Notes: generated from the letters alone by a model not told the origin. 64,000 nucleotides of DNA from Gemmatimonadota bacterium (GCA_016873995.1 VGVR01000006.1:53699-117698); one strand, 5' to 3'. Shown: positions 35,820 through 45,261, counted from the first letter of the stretch. Numbers and translations: made by a program.

Positions 35820-37693
35820 GTGCGAGGCGTATCGCGCCGGCGTGCACGGCCGCGGCCGCGGCGCTGCTGTTCCAACCCGCGCCCGCCATCGGGCAAGACA
35901 TCGCTGCTCTCGCGGCCTCCCGCGGCCTGCCGCTCCCGGCTGCGTACTATGAGCAGGTGCAGGCCGACTCGACGGCATATCAGTTCTCTCGCGCGCTGTT
36001 CGCCCGTTCGGTGCCCGAGCGCACGCCTGCAACCGGCCCGGTCCGGCTGCCCGTCGTGCTCGCCCTGTTCGCCGACTCGCCCACACCCTCCGTCACTCGG
36101 GAGATGGTGCAGGCATCTCTGTTCGACGGGCCCTCGCCGTATGGCACGCTCACCGACGCCTATCTCGACATGTCACGGCGCGCGCTCGACGTCCGCGGTG
36201 ATGTGTTCCCGTGGGTGCGCACGTCGTGGTCGGTGTCGCAGGTCGTGGGCGCGAGCGACGGGCTCGGCAACGACGGGAAGGTCGGCGCGTACTTTGCGGA
36301 GGCCCTCGACTCTCTGGACCGCACGGTGAATTTCGCCGCCTACGACAGCGACGGTCCCGACGGCGTCGCGAACAGCGGCGACGACGATGGCTTCGTCGAC
36401 GTGATCACCTTCGAGTACCTCGAGGTGGCGGCCTCGTGTGGCGGGCCGGCGATCTGGCCGCACCGCTGGACGCTCGGGGCCCGACTGGGGGCGCCGTATC
36501 GCACGAACGACATCGGCGTGCGGGGCGACACCATCCGCATCCAGGACTACATCACCCAGGGCGCGACCGATTGCGCCGGCACCGGCGTGCAAGGTGCGGG
36601 AACGCTCGCGCACGAGTTCGGCCATGCCCTGGGCCTACCCGACTACTACCATTGGCTCGACGTCAGCGCAGGCGCGCTGGGGCGGAGATGGGTTCTGGGA
36701 TGCTGGGAGCTGATGGCCGCGGGTTCGTGGGGGTGCGGGTCTTCCGCGGACGTCACCGGCACGTTCGGGCCGACGCACTTCACGGCGCCACTCAAACAGC
36801 AGCTGGGGTGGCTGGATTACGTGAACGTCGGTGAGGTCTGGAACCAGGTGGTGGAGCTCGACCCCGTGCAGTCGTCCGCGAAGGCGCTCCGCGTCCCCAT
36901 GGGGACGAGCGGCCGCGAGTTCCTCATCGCCTAGTACAGGCCCCGCGTCGGGTTCGATCAACACCTCCCGGCCGGCGGCGTGCTCTTCTACAAGCAGGAC
37001 GTGACCGCGGCGCGCCAGCCGAGCCCCACCAGCGGTGCGCCGTACTACCTGACCTTGCTCGAGCGCGACGGGAATCGTGGGCTCCTGCGAACCCATCCCG
37101 AGGGCGGCAATCGCGGTGAGGCCGGCGATGCATGGGCGGTGGGCGGCTTCGATGGAGGCGATCTGCACGCGCTCAGTTCTCCGGCGCTCAGGCTCACCGA
37201 TGGGTCGGCGACGCCAGTGGTGGTGCACGAAGTGAGCGTAGTCGGCGGCCGGGCTCGGCTCGTGGTGTCGACGTCAGCGACGCCGAGGCTGATCACCGGA
37301 GGTTGGTGGGGAGATCCGCCCGTACTCCCGGTTCGGGTGGCGGGGGGCGTCATGCCCTACACGGTGACGATCGAGTCGGCGGCCGAGGTCGTGTGGGGGG
37401 TGAGCGGCGACGACGTGACCGTCACACCGAGCGTACCGCGGACGACGCCCGACGCGGTGATCTCGGTGCGCGACGCAGCCGGCGCGACCTCGCAGCCGGT
37501 CTCGGTCTCGACGGCCGGGGTGACGCCGTGGTCCCCGCCTGCGGTGGACCTCGCGGCCTACTTCACGCGCGGCGCCGCCGGCTCCGGCGCGCCGACACCC
37601 GCTCAGGTCGACTACCTCGACCGCGTGGGCAACGCGAACGGCGCGTACGATGTGGGCGACCTGAGGAAGTGGCTGCGCACGCACGCACCCTGA
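35816..37693 (+). pseudogene. M6-family metalloprotease with in-frame TAG and dockerin-like C-terminus
   Basis: 626 codons, opened by a signal peptide ending AIGQ. The zinc site HEFGHALGLPDYY lies near 36611, and the WELMAAGSWG and APLKQQLGWLDY blocks are typical of immune-inhibitor-A-like M6 proteases. A TAG at 36932-36934 interrupts the conserved segment EFLIA*YRPRVGFDQHLPAGGVL, where relatives have Glu or a similar residue. The frame then stays open to 37693 with convincing protease sequence, a beta domain, and an EF-hand-like tail (GNANGAYDVGDL) resembling dockerin. One base change (GAG to TAG) would explain it. It is either a recent pseudogene, a sequencing error, or readthrough. Confidence 0.8.
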
Positions 37694-37710
37694 TCGGCCG
37701 GATGTACACG

Positions 37711-37741
37711 AGCCCCGCCCGGACTAGGCCGGGTCGGGGCT
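37711..37741. terminator. Hairpin between convergent genes
   Basis: AGCCCCGCCCGG and CCGGGTCGGGGCT pair with one bulged base around a 6-base loop. It lies in the 72-base gap between the convergent M6 and Spy-like genes, a fitting place for a shared terminator. There is no T-tract. Confidence 0.5.
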
Positions 37742-37765
37742 CGGAGCGGGCTCGCCGGGTGCGTG

Positions 37766-38332
37766 TCAGCGAGGCCCGAACCGCCTGGGCCCGCCCACCG
37801 GGCCGTCTCCCCTGAAGCCCCGAGAACCTGGAGCGAAACCACCCGGGCCGAAGCCGCCCCGCCCGCCGCGGCGAATGCCGCCGCCGGGTCCGAAGCCCCG
37901 GGCGGAGCCACGGCCGACGCGACCACCTGGACCGAAGCCCTGCCGTCCATTTCGCACACGCTCGGCACGCGTCCGCATCTGCTCCACGGAAGCGCGCTGC
38001 TCTTCCGTCAGCACCGCGTCGATCCTGGTGCGCCGCTGCTAGGCTCGGTCTTCGGCTGCAGCCTGACGGTCCTCCCGCGCGCCCATGACTTCACTCTGGC
38101 GAATCTGCCCCGCGGCGAGGCGCGAACGGAGCTCTGCCATTTCGGCCTGCTCAGCGGTGCGCTGCGCGACCATCTCTCGACGGATCGCATCGAGCTGCTG
38201 GATTTGTGCATCCGTCAGCTCGAGGGTCTCTCGAGCGCGTATGATTGCTTCAATGCCCTGACCCGCAACTTGGCCGTCGCTCAGCGCTGCGAGGGCACAC
38301 ACGACGAATGCTCCCCTCTTCATGCCCTTCAT
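37766..38332 (-). pseudogene. Spy/CpxP-like (LTXXQ) periplasmic protein with in-frame TAG
   Basis: About 188 codons. A signal peptide (VVCALAALSDGQVAGQ) precedes a helical region with LTDAQIQQLDAIR, and the second LTxxQ motif, LTEEQRASVEQMR, appears after a TAG at 38039-38041 (EDRA*QRRTRIDAV). The two halves are in one frame and together make a normal Spy-type chaperone fold, so the stop probably replaced a CAG or GAG codon. The C-terminal 55 residues are Gly/Arg/Phe-rich with FGPGG repeats, which Spy and CpxP lack. Start is the ATG at 38332 or 38323. Whether a product is made is unclear. Confidence 0.75.
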
Positions 38333-38524
38333 GTTCTCATGACTCCCCATCGCACCCTTGGACTCGGAACGACTCCCTGTCGTCCTTCGTTGGATTGGAC
38401 CGCGCCGGGCGGGGTGTCGTTAAATGCTTCTGCGCGCATGGTCGATTCGGTGCGGCGGGCACCAGAGCGCTGTCCCAGCGGATGCAGGGGATGGCCGAAT
38501 TCTGTGGACTTCCGAGTCGAGACC

Positions 38525-39106
38525 CTAACCGATCACCACGGCGATCAGACGTCCGGGTCCGTGCACTCCTTTCACCATCACGTGGCCGATGTCAGCCGAC
38601 TTGGAGGGACCAGAGTGCAACCCGATCGCCGACGGAAGGTCACCCCTCATGCGCTCCAAGGCGCCGCGGAACGTGTCGTGCACGCCGCCCGCCCGGACGA
38701 ACACGACGTGAGTCGGCGGGAGGAGCTGGGCGCGGCGCCCGTCGCGTGCGTCCATGAGCAGCGAGCCGGTCTCGGCGATGGCGCCCCGGGCCATGGACAC
38801 CCCGAGTGGCGCCGTGTCAGGGGCGCCGAGCGGAAGCGGCGGGCGCAGGCCGGGCGGCACCGTCGCTCCGACCGCGGCGGAATCGAAGTCGGCCGAGAAG
38901 CCGGCCAGCCATGCGGTCGCGGCCTCTTCGCTCGGCACCCGGACGACCTCGCCGCCCGCATTCTGCAGCATGGTCGCGAAGCCACTCACCCCCGCGCGCA
39001 CCGCGCCCTCCGGCCGCCACCCCTCGAACGAGCCGGGAAGCGGCGTCGCCGCTCGGGCGGCCAGTGCTTCGCGCACGCGTCCGAGGATACGCTCGCGGGC
39101 GCTCAC
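38525..39106 (-). CDS. lutC: LutC/YkgG-family lactate-utilisation protein
   Basis: 193-residue LUD-domain protein. It begins with the RERILGRVREAL helix, then the AETGSLLMDA motif, and ends with LPSAIGLHSGPSKSADIGHVMVKGVHGP, the conserved LutC tail. The GTG at 39106 overlaps the lutB stop (GTGA). With LutA and LutB it forms the iron-sulfur L-lactate oxidation complex that feeds electrons to the quinone pool. The order lutA-lutB-lutC is as in Bacillus. Confidence 0.9.
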   Translation of the reverse strand: MSARERILGRVREALAARAATPLPGSFEGWRPEGAVRAGVSGFATMLQNAGGEVVRVPSEEAATAWLAGFSADFDSAAVGATVPPGLRPPLPLGAPDTAPLGVSMARGAIAETGSLLMDARDGRRAQLLPPTHVVFVRAGGVHDTFRGALERMRGDLPSAIGLHSGPSKSADIGHVMVKGVHGPGRLIAVVIG

Positions 39107-40500
39107 TCGATCCCGTCCTTCCACAACGAGCTGAAGCTCCGCCGGCTCGGTTGCGGCGCCGTGCGCTCCTGCATCCATCCGCCTAGGATCGGCAGCGCCC
39201 TTCCTCCCAAGCGCCACGGGAGCCACCGGAGCATCGCTCCGCCCGCGGCGAAGAGACCTCGATGCTCCGCGGCGGTGGTGTATGCCGTCAGTCCCACGGC
39301 CTCGGTCGTGCTCGTGAGGCCGGCGTCGACTGCCTGCTCGCGCCAGTGCAGCAGGAGGTCGGGGATCGGGATGCGGACCGGACAAACGTCTGCGCACGCT
39401 CCACACAGTGTAGACGCGAACGGGAGCGGCATCGCCTGCTCGAGGCCGAGCAGCGCCGGGGCGATGATGGCACCGATGGGCCCCGAGTAGGTCCACCCGT
39501 ACGCATGCCCACCCGTCTGCCGGTAGACAGGGCAGATGTTCAAGCACGCGCCGCAGCGCACGCAGCGCAGCGCCTCCCATGCCTCGTCGTCGGCGAGCAG
39601 ATGGGTCCGGCCGTTGTCGACCATGATCACGTGCACTTCTTCGGGACCATCGGGCTCGCCGGGCCGACGCGGCCCTTGGATGAGCGACACATAGTTGCCG
39701 ATGGGCTGCCCGGTCGAGCCGCGCGTGGTCAGCTGCACGAAGCCCGCGACGTCCTCGAGGCGCGGCACGAGCTTCTCGATACCCACGAAGGCCACGTGCA
39801 CGCGCGGCAGCGACGTGCTCAGGCGGATGTTCCCCTCGTTCTCGATGAGCGCGATAGTGCCGGTGTCGGCGGCCAGGAAGTTCGCGCCGCTGATGCCCAG
39901 GTCCGCCGCGAGGAACTCCCTCCGCAGCACTTCACGCGCCGCTTTGGCGAGCAAGTCGGGGGAGCCGTCGAGCGGCGTGCCGAAGCGCTCGTGGAAGAGG
40001 CGCTGGCAGTCCGCCACGCTCAAATGGATTGCGGGACCCACGATGTGTGTCGGCGGCTGGCCGAGCATTTGCACGATGTACTCGCCGAGGTCGGCTTCTC
40101 GCACGTGCACCCCGAGTCCCTCGAGGTGCGCGTTCACGCCGAGCTCCTCGGTGAGCATGCTCTTGCCTTTGATGGCGCGCTTCAGGTCACGCTCGCGCAC
40201 GATGCCGCGTAGCGCGGTGAGCGCATCCGCGGCGGTCTCGGCCCAGTGCACTCGCACGCCGTTGGCGGCGAGGCTGGCATCGGCCTGCTCGAGATAGTGG
40301 TCGAGGTGGGTCAGCACGTGTGACTTCACGTCGCGCGCCCAGTCGCGCCAACGCTCCGAGTCGATCTCCGAGTAGGCCCGCCCCCGGTTCGTGTTGGAGT
40401 GGTCGGTCGCGGATGTCACGGCCGCGCGGACTCCCGGGCGCTCGGTGAGCGTCCGCGCCGCCTCGGCCCGGTACCGTCCGGGAGACGTGCCGCCGCTCAT
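39103..40500 (-). CDS. lutB: LutB/YkgF-family Fe-S lactate-utilisation protein
   Basis: 465 residues. An N-terminal LUD domain (about 60-300; ISGANFLAADTGTIALIENEGN) is followed by two [4Fe-4S] motifs, CVRCGACLNICPVYR and CGACADVCPVRI, and a C-terminal helical tail. It oxidises L-lactate together with LutA and LutC. The ATG at 40500 overlaps the lutA stop by four bases. Internal sequence is well conserved and no residue needed for cluster binding is missing. Confidence 0.93.
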   Translation of the reverse strand: MSGGTSPGRYRAEAARTLTERPGVRAAVTSATDHSNTNRGRAYSEIDSERWRDWARDVKSHVLTHLDHYLEQADASLAANGVRVHWAETAADALTALRGIVRERDLKRAIKGKSMLTEELGVNAHLEGLGVHVREADLGEYIVQMLGQPPTHIVGPAIHLSVADCQRLFHERFGTPLDGSPDLLAKAAREVLRREFLAADLGISGANFLAADTGTIALIENEGNIRLSTSLPRVHVAFVGIEKLVPRLEDVAGFVQLTTRGSTGQPIGNYVSLIQGPRRPGEPDGPEEVHVIMVDNGRTHLLADDEAWEALRCVRCGACLNICPVYRQTGGHAYGWTYSGPIGAIIAPALLGLEQAMPLPFASTLCGACADVCPVRIPIPDLLLHWREQAVDAGLTSTTEAVGLTAYTTAAEHRGLFAAGGAMLRWLPWRLGGRALPILGGWMQERTAPQPSRRSFSSLWKDGIE

Positions 40501-41294
40501 CGACCCACCGCCTGCCAGAGCACGCTGGCGAGGTGACGGAAGCGCGGGCTGCCGCGACGGCGGGCGGCGCGCCCCGAGAGTTGGAGCAGGCATCCCGCGT
40601 CCGTCGACGTCACGAAGTCGGCGGCAGGAAGCGTGTCGAGCTTCCGGTCGGCCATGCCCGCCGAGACTTCGGGGAGCTTGGCGCTGAAGAGGCCGCCGAA
40701 CCCGCAGCACTCTTCCGCCGCCACCCACGGAAGCACCTCGGCACCCGCGCCACGCAGGAGCGTGACGGGCTCGTCGCGCACGCGGAGCTCGCGCAGCGCG
40801 TGACAGCTGTGATGATAGACAGCGCGCGTGCCCGCGAGCCCCGCGCCGAGCCGCTCGACGCCGAGGACCCGGACGATGAACTGCGAGAGCTCGTAGGTAC
40901 GCTCCGCGACCGCCGTGGCAGAACCGTCATGCGCGACCGCCCCGGCAGGACGGTCGCCGCCGACCGCCTGCGCCGGACCGTCATCCGCGACCGCCGTGGC
41001 AGGACGGTCGCCCGCGAGCAACGAGGGATAGAAGCAGCGGATCATCCCCGCGCAGCTCCCCGACGGGAGCACCACGTACTCGGCGTCACGCAGCACGTCG
41101 ACCGTGTGGCGCGCCATGCGAGCAGCCTCGTCTCGCCGCCCCGCGTTGAATGCGGGTTGGCCACAGCACGTCTGTCCCGCCGGAAAGTCGACGCGCGCCC
41201 CGAGGTGGCGAAGCAGCCGCACGGCATCCGCGCAGGCCTCCGCGTAGAACTGGTCGCCCAGGCAGGTGGCGAACAGCGCGACGCGAACGCTCAT
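40497..41294 (-). CDS. lutA: LutA/YkgE-family heterodisulfide-reductase-like subunit
   Basis: 265 residues with two cysteine-rich CCG domains. The first reads TCCGQPAFNAG (about residue 43), the second AECCGFGGLFSAK (near 205), with SCHAL before it. Such CCG motifs bind a cluster in HdrB-like proteins. Residues 95-130 are an insertion of four nine-residue repeats between the CCG domains, not part of the family (listed as a repeat). The ATG at 41294 overlaps the upstream membrane-protein stop by four bases, so lut genes may be in a longer operon. Confidence 0.9.
   Translation of the reverse strand: MSVRVALFATCLGDQFYAEACADAVRLLRHLGARVDFPAGQTCCGQPAFNAGRRDEAARMARHTVDVLRDAEYVVLPSGSCAGMIRCFYPSLLAGDRPATAVADDGPAQAVGGDRPAGAVAHDGSATAVAERTYELSQFIVRVLGVERLGAGLAGTRAVYHHSCHALRELRVRDEPVTLLRGAGAEVLPWVAAEECCGFGGLFSAKLPEVSAGMADRKLDTLPAADFVTSTDAGCLLQLSGRAARRRGSPRFRHLASVLWQAVGR
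40905..41012 (-). repeat. Four 27-bp tandem repeats inside lutA
   Basis: Four in-frame units encode GDRPATAVA, DDGPAQAVG, GDRPAGAVA and HDGSATAVA. At DNA level units 1 and 3 are nearly identical (25 of 27 bases), and 2 resembles 4, pointing to duplication of a 54-bp dimer. The insert lies between the two cysteine-rich domains of LutA and probably forms a flexible, Ala/Asp-rich linker. Confidence 0.85.
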
Positions 41295-42865
41295 GCGGGA
41301 GGCGCCCCTGACTCGGTCAGCACCTCGAACACGGCCTCGTGCTGTGTCTCGAGCACCAAGCGATACCCCGGGTCGTTGAGCAGGTACAGTGCGAACCTCG
41401 GGTTGCGGTTCGGCTCCACCACCACCCAGCGCGTCCCGAAGTGGTCTGTGAGGACGCGATGAGTGTCCGTCGCGCCGCCGCTGGCACACGGAAACGCATC
41501 GCACGTCCACGCGACGTTGATGTCCGCCGAGATGTAGAAGAATTCCCAGTAGAGACGGGGGTCGTGCGAAAACTGGAAGATCGGGTCCATCCCGCCCAGG
41601 TAGCGGTTCGACCGGTTGTGCGCGAAAAGCGGGCCGAAGTTGTCCCACTTCCCGTGAAAGACGACGTCGCCCGGAGCGGTGTTCGCTTCCAGAAAGCGCG
41701 CTACCTCAGCCATGGTGTCGGGCCGGGAGGCCACCAGGTCGACGTTCAGCCCGTGCCGCCACGCGCCCCAGCCGAGGTGCCCCGCGATGACCAGCGCCAC
41801 GCCTGCCCGCACTGCGCGCCCTCCGGCGAGCGGCGCCATACGCGCCCACAGGAAAGGGAGGGCCAGCGCGCCGAAGGCGACCCAGTACTCCATCGCCCGT
41901 CTGGCCGAGAAGAGCGTGAGGAGGAGGAAGGCGAGAGACACCAGCAGAGCACTGACGAGGAGCGTCCGCTCCCTCGGCGCGTCGTCGAATGCGCCTTTCA
42001 CGCACGCGCGCACGGCCAGTGCGACAGCGCCGAGCCAGACCGCCAAGAAGAGCCACGACGAGCGTGCCAGCTCTACCACCGACAGAGGATACAGCTCGAC
42101 AGCGAAAGTGAGCGGTTCCTGGGTGGACTTCTCGGCCAGGAGGCGAATGATCTGGACGCCTGCGAGCGCCCCGGTCTCGATCGGATGCGGCCGGAGCAGC
42201 CACCCGGCTGTGACGCCGAGCGTCACCGTCGCGAGTGCCGCAATCGGCGGAACGCCTGCAGGGTCGCGCGGCACGCCCAGCGCGCGTTCGACGGCGCGGA
42301 CGAATGCGTACGCGCCAGCGACGGCGAGCGGCGCCCACGCCAGGCTCAGGTGCATCCAGGCGATGCCGGTGGCGAGCAGTGTCGCCTGCCACCATCTCCC
42401 GCGCACCAGCACCGAGAGCAGGAGCAGGCAAGCAGCGAGCGAGAGCATGTGCGGCCGCAGCATCACCAGCCGGAAGAGCACGTTCGGGACGGCCAGGAAG
42501 AACACGAGCGTCCACCAGGACGCACCCGACACGCCCAGTCGACGTAGCGTCGCGTAGAACGCCCCGATGAGCACGAGCGTCAGCGCGACCGCCCCGACGC
42601 GCACGCCCCACTCCACCGACCCGAGCGCGGTGAAGGGCAGTAGCACGACGTGGAAGCCCCACCACAAGTCGGCGCCCCGATCGGAGATTACCGACTGCGT
42701 CGCCCAAGGAAACGAAGTGTCGAAGATCGATCCTTCCGCGTATGCCGCGGCGTGGCCGAGGTGATAGAAGCCGTCCAGGTCGGCGATCTTCGGGAAGAGC
42801 GATACGTGCGCCGCCAACACGGCCAGGATCAGAACGATCCCGGGGAGCGTCGGCGCGCGCGACAT
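41291..42865 (-). CDS. Multi-spanning membrane protein, unknown
   Basis: 524 residues with roughly 10-12 hydrophobic helices and a final soluble region of about 130 residues. The first loop carries KIADLDGFYHLGHAA, and an aspartate in such a loop is common in GT-C glycosyltransferases and related lipid-linked sugar or mannosyl transferases. No full motif confirms that. The C-terminal soluble part (VFHGKWDNFGPLFAHN, RWVVVEPNRN) is like the extracytoplasmic domain of several DUF-type family members. It sits 9 bases after the desaturase and overlaps lutA. Confidence 0.65.
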   Translation of the reverse strand: MSRAPTLPGIVLILAVLAAHVSLFPKIADLDGFYHLGHAAAYAEGSIFDTSFPWATQSVISDRGADLWWGFHVVLLPFTALGSVEWGVRVGAVALTLVLIGAFYATLRRLGVSGASWWTLVFFLAVPNVLFRLVMLRPHMLSLAACLLLLSVLVRGRWWQATLLATGIAWMHLSLAWAPLAVAGAYAFVRAVERALGVPRDPAGVPPIAALATVTLGVTAGWLLRPHPIETGALAGVQIIRLLAEKSTQEPLTFAVELYPLSVVELARSSWLFLAVWLGAVALAVRACVKGAFDDAPRERTLLVSALLVSLAFLLLTLFSARRAMEYWVAFGALALPFLWARMAPLAGGRAVRAGVALVIAGHLGWGAWRHGLNVDLVASRPDTMAEVARFLEANTAPGDVVFHGKWDNFGPLFAHNRSNRYLGGMDPIFQFSHDPRLYWEFFYISADINVAWTCDAFPCASGGATDTHRVLTDHFGTRWVVVEPNRNPRFALYLLNDPGYRLVLETQHEAVFEVLTESGAPPA

Positions 42866-42874
42866 GGACCCGCG

Positions 42875-43900
42875 TCAGGCCGCGGCTCGAACCTTCTTGA
42901 GGTCCCGGAAGCGGATCAGCTTGCGGCTCTCCTCGTCCCAGAGGGCGAGGTTGATCAGCTTGAGGGTGTCGCGGAAGCGCACGCGATTCACGACGTGGAA
43001 CTCGGGGTTCTCGTCATGAACCTGCTGCAGCTTGTAGTTCGGGATACGCGCACTCATGTGGTGGACGTGGTGCACGCCGATGCTCGCGGTGAGCCACTGC
43101 AGGGGCTTGGGGAGCACGAGATACGAGCTCCCGTGCAGGGACGCGTCGTAGTAATCCCACTCCTCGTGCCAATGCCAGTACGCGTCCTCGTACTGATGCT
43201 GCACATAGAACATCCAAATCCCGATGGTCGACGCGATCATCGTGATCGGTAGCTGCACAATAAAGAAATCGCCCAGGCCGATCGTCGTCCACGCCACGGC
43301 CAGGACTCCGACGAGGGTGAGGTTCGTCCACCACACGCTCGCCCAGGCCTGCTTCCAGTCGCGCGGGATGTCCCACGGGAAGCGGTGCTTCACGATGAAC
43401 TGATAGAAGGGTGCGAGCCCGAAGAGCACCAGGGGATGGCGGTAGAGTCGATACCGGAGTCGGCGCCACCGCGGCCAGGACATGTACTCGCGCACGGTGA
43501 ACGTGTCGACGTCACCGAAGCCCCGGAAATTCAGGTCACCCGAGTGCGCGTGATGGTAGGCGTGGGTGCGCTTCCAGTAGTCGTAGGGGGTGAGCAGCAG
43601 CACGCCGATGCCACGCCCCACCCAGTCGCGCGCGGTGCGGGAGTGGAAGTACGAGCCGTGGCCGCAGTCGTGCTGGATCATGAAGAGCCTCATCATGAAC
43701 CCCGCGGCTGGCAGCGCCACCAAGAGCGTGAGCCAGTAGCCTACCTCGAGACTCCGTAGAGCGAGCCACCAGAGCGCCGCGAAGGGGACGAAAGTGACGA
43801 GGAGCTGAGTCACACTCCGGCGCGTATCCGAGCCCTGGTAGGGCTCGAGGATGCGATTCCAGCGCGCCACGGCCTGACGGTCGGGCTTTCGGTGGGTCAT
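42875..43900 (-). CDS. Fatty acid desaturase (membrane di-iron)
   Basis: 341-residue integral membrane desaturase that inserts a double bond into a lipid acyl chain. Histidine boxes are HDCGH at 77-81, HAYHH at 113-117 and HHVHH near residue 275. Four main hydrophobic segments flank them. The start at ATG 43900 gives the family-typical short cytoplasmic lead; the frame upstream is Arg-rich and unlikely to be translated. The electron donor is not adjacent. Confidence 0.91.
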   Translation of the reverse strand: MTHRKPDRQAVARWNRILEPYQGSDTRRSVTQLLVTFVPFAALWWLALRSLEVGYWLTLLVALPAAGFMMRLFMIQHDCGHGSYFHSRTARDWVGRGIGVLLLTPYDYWKRTHAYHHAHSGDLNFRGFGDVDTFTVREYMSWPRWRRLRYRLYRHPLVLFGLAPFYQFIVKHRFPWDIPRDWKQAWASVWWTNLTLVGVLAVAWTTIGLGDFFIVQLPITMIASTIGIWMFYVQHQYEDAYWHWHEEWDYYDASLHGSSYLVLPKPLQWLTASIGVHHVHHMSARIPNYKLQQVHDENPEFHVVNRVRFRDTLKLINLALWDEESRKLIRFRDLKKVRAAA

Positions 43901-44062
43901 CGGCTCGGGGTGCGGATGGGCGAAGGGCGGCCGCCGTCGCGGCCTCCGACGGTAGGAGCGACCCCTACGCAGGACAAGTGGGTGCGGGTGATTCCGGACG
44001 GTCGGGCGGCGCCCAATCGGGTACGTTCGAGACACCTGCCGAGTAGGTGGGGAGGGTGTGCT

Positions 44063-44641
44063 ATGAACGCCATTTTCAGGTATCTGTCACGGGCGCTCCT
44101 CGTCGCGATGCCACTCTTGCTGGCATGCGGGGAGCCCGCTCCGGAGACACGGGGCGAGGTGTCGATCACCTCCGGTCGCCCGATCACGCTCGCGGACGTC
44201 CAGGCCTTGGGCATCTCCAACTCGGCGATGCCTCTGGAGAACGTGCTCACCATGGGCCAGCCGACCCCAGAGCAGCTGGCTCGGCTCGTGGACCTCGGCT
44301 ACACGAATTTCATCAGCCTGCGTCCGTCGACCGAGGAGGGCACGGGTTGGGAGGAGGCCATCGTGTCGGACGAGGGCATCTCGTTCGTTCGGCTTCCGGT
44401 GTCAGGCGCGGAGTCGCTGACTCGCGAGAACGTCGAGGCGCTGGACCACCTGCTCGGCGCAGCCGGTGAGAATCCCACCGTGCTCTACTGTGCGTCGAGT
44501 GGCAGAGTGGGCGCGATGCTCGCGTTGCGTGCGTATTGGCTGCACAGTGCGAGCTCCGAGGAGGCACTCGCGCTCGGCCGCGAGGCGGGACTCACGCGTC
44601 TCGAGCCGGCGGTCGCCGAGCTGTTGGCAGCGCCGCGGTGA
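44063..44641 (+). CDS. Exported lipoprotein of the BLH/DUF442 phosphatase family
   Basis: 192 residues. A signal peptide with lipobox LLAC (Cys22) is followed by a DUF442 domain with phosphatase motif YCASSGRVGAM (Cys143, Arg148; C-x4-R loop), and the MGQPTPEQLARLVDLGYTNFISLRP opening helix. BLH-type domains act as phosphatases linked to sulfide metabolism or unknown substrates; here the location is periplasmic, unlike the usual cytosolic forms. The ATG has a GGGGAGGGTG ribosome-binding site. Confidence 0.84.
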   Translation: MNAIFRYLSRALLVAMPLLLACGEPAPETRGEVSITSGRPITLADVQALGISNSAMPLENVLTMGQPTPEQLARLVDLGYTNFISLRPSTEEGTGWEEAIVSDEGISFVRLPVSGAESLTRENVEALDHLLGAAGENPTVLYCASSGRVGAMLALRAYWLHSASSEEALALGREAGLTRLEPAVAELLAAPR

Positions 44642-44651
44642 TGTGAGGGTT

Positions 44652-44678
44652 GCAGGGGGGCGCGAGGCGCCCCCCTGC
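44652..44678. terminator. Strong hairpin between convergent genes
   Basis: Perfect 12-bp stem GCAGGGGGGCGC/GCGCCCCCCTGC with a 3-base loop, directly between the DUF442 lipoprotein and NIPSNAP genes, which converge. There is no T-tract, but stem strength and position support a shared terminator. Confidence 0.6.
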
Positions 44679-44734
44679 TCTCGTCCAGAGGCGAGTGCGG
44701 CGACCGCAGTGGCGGTGTCCGCGCCCGTGACCGC

Positions 44735-45193
44735 CTACTTCATCTGCGAGAAGTCCGTCGGGTCGAGATACTGCCTCACCACCTGCGTCACGATGCGGCC
44801 ATCGCGTTGCGACTCCTCCGAAACGCGTTGCCACTCGGGGTCGGCTGCGAAGTCGCGCCAGGCCTGGTCAGCCGCGGCGCGCGAAGGGTGTGCGAGCAGG
44901 TAGACGAGCGTGTTGCTGCGCAGCGCGGTGTCCTGCGGGAGCCAGTAGCCGACGTTGGTCATGCCGTGCCGCTCGAAGATCCGCATGGTGTGGTTGCGGA
45001 ACCGGGCGAGGAGGTCATCGAGCTTGCCCTCGGGGGCGGTGTACGTGCGCAGCTCGAATACGCGATCTGCGGCCTCGAGGGACGCGAGCGGGCTCGCCTC
45101 CGCTTCTGGCACGGGGCCGAGTCTCCCGAGTGCGTAACCCGCACCGAAGAGCGCGACCATCGCGGCGGTGAGCAGGACTCGCTTCGTAGCCAT
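44735..45193 (-). CDS. Exported NIPSNAP-family protein
   Basis: 152 residues. A signal peptide or N-terminal anchor (about 5-24, LLTAAMVALFGAGYALG) precedes a NIPSNAP dimeric ferredoxin-like domain: VFELRTYTAPEGKLDDLLARF, then GMTNVGYWLPQD. The domain is complete. Function in bacteria is unknown, with possible small-molecule binding. The ATG at 45193 has an AAGGAGAT-type ribosome-binding site; the longer frame upstream is not signal-like. Confidence 0.85.
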   Translation of the reverse strand: MATKRVLLTAAMVALFGAGYALGRLGPVPEAEASPLASLEAADRVFELRTYTAPEGKLDDLLARFRNHTMRIFERHGMTNVGYWLPQDTALRSNTLVYLLAHPSRAAADQAWRDFAADPEWQRVSEESQRDGRIVTQVVRQYLDPTDFSQMK

Positions 45194-45261
45194 CTTCGAT
45201 CTCCTTCCCCAAGGTGGGTAGTCGATCGAAGAGAAGGGTCCGGGGGGTGTTCCAGCAAGAA

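Noticed and set aside
40905..41012. CRISPR-like array
   Set aside because: The four 27-bp units are directly adjacent with no spacers and are translated in frame within lutA.
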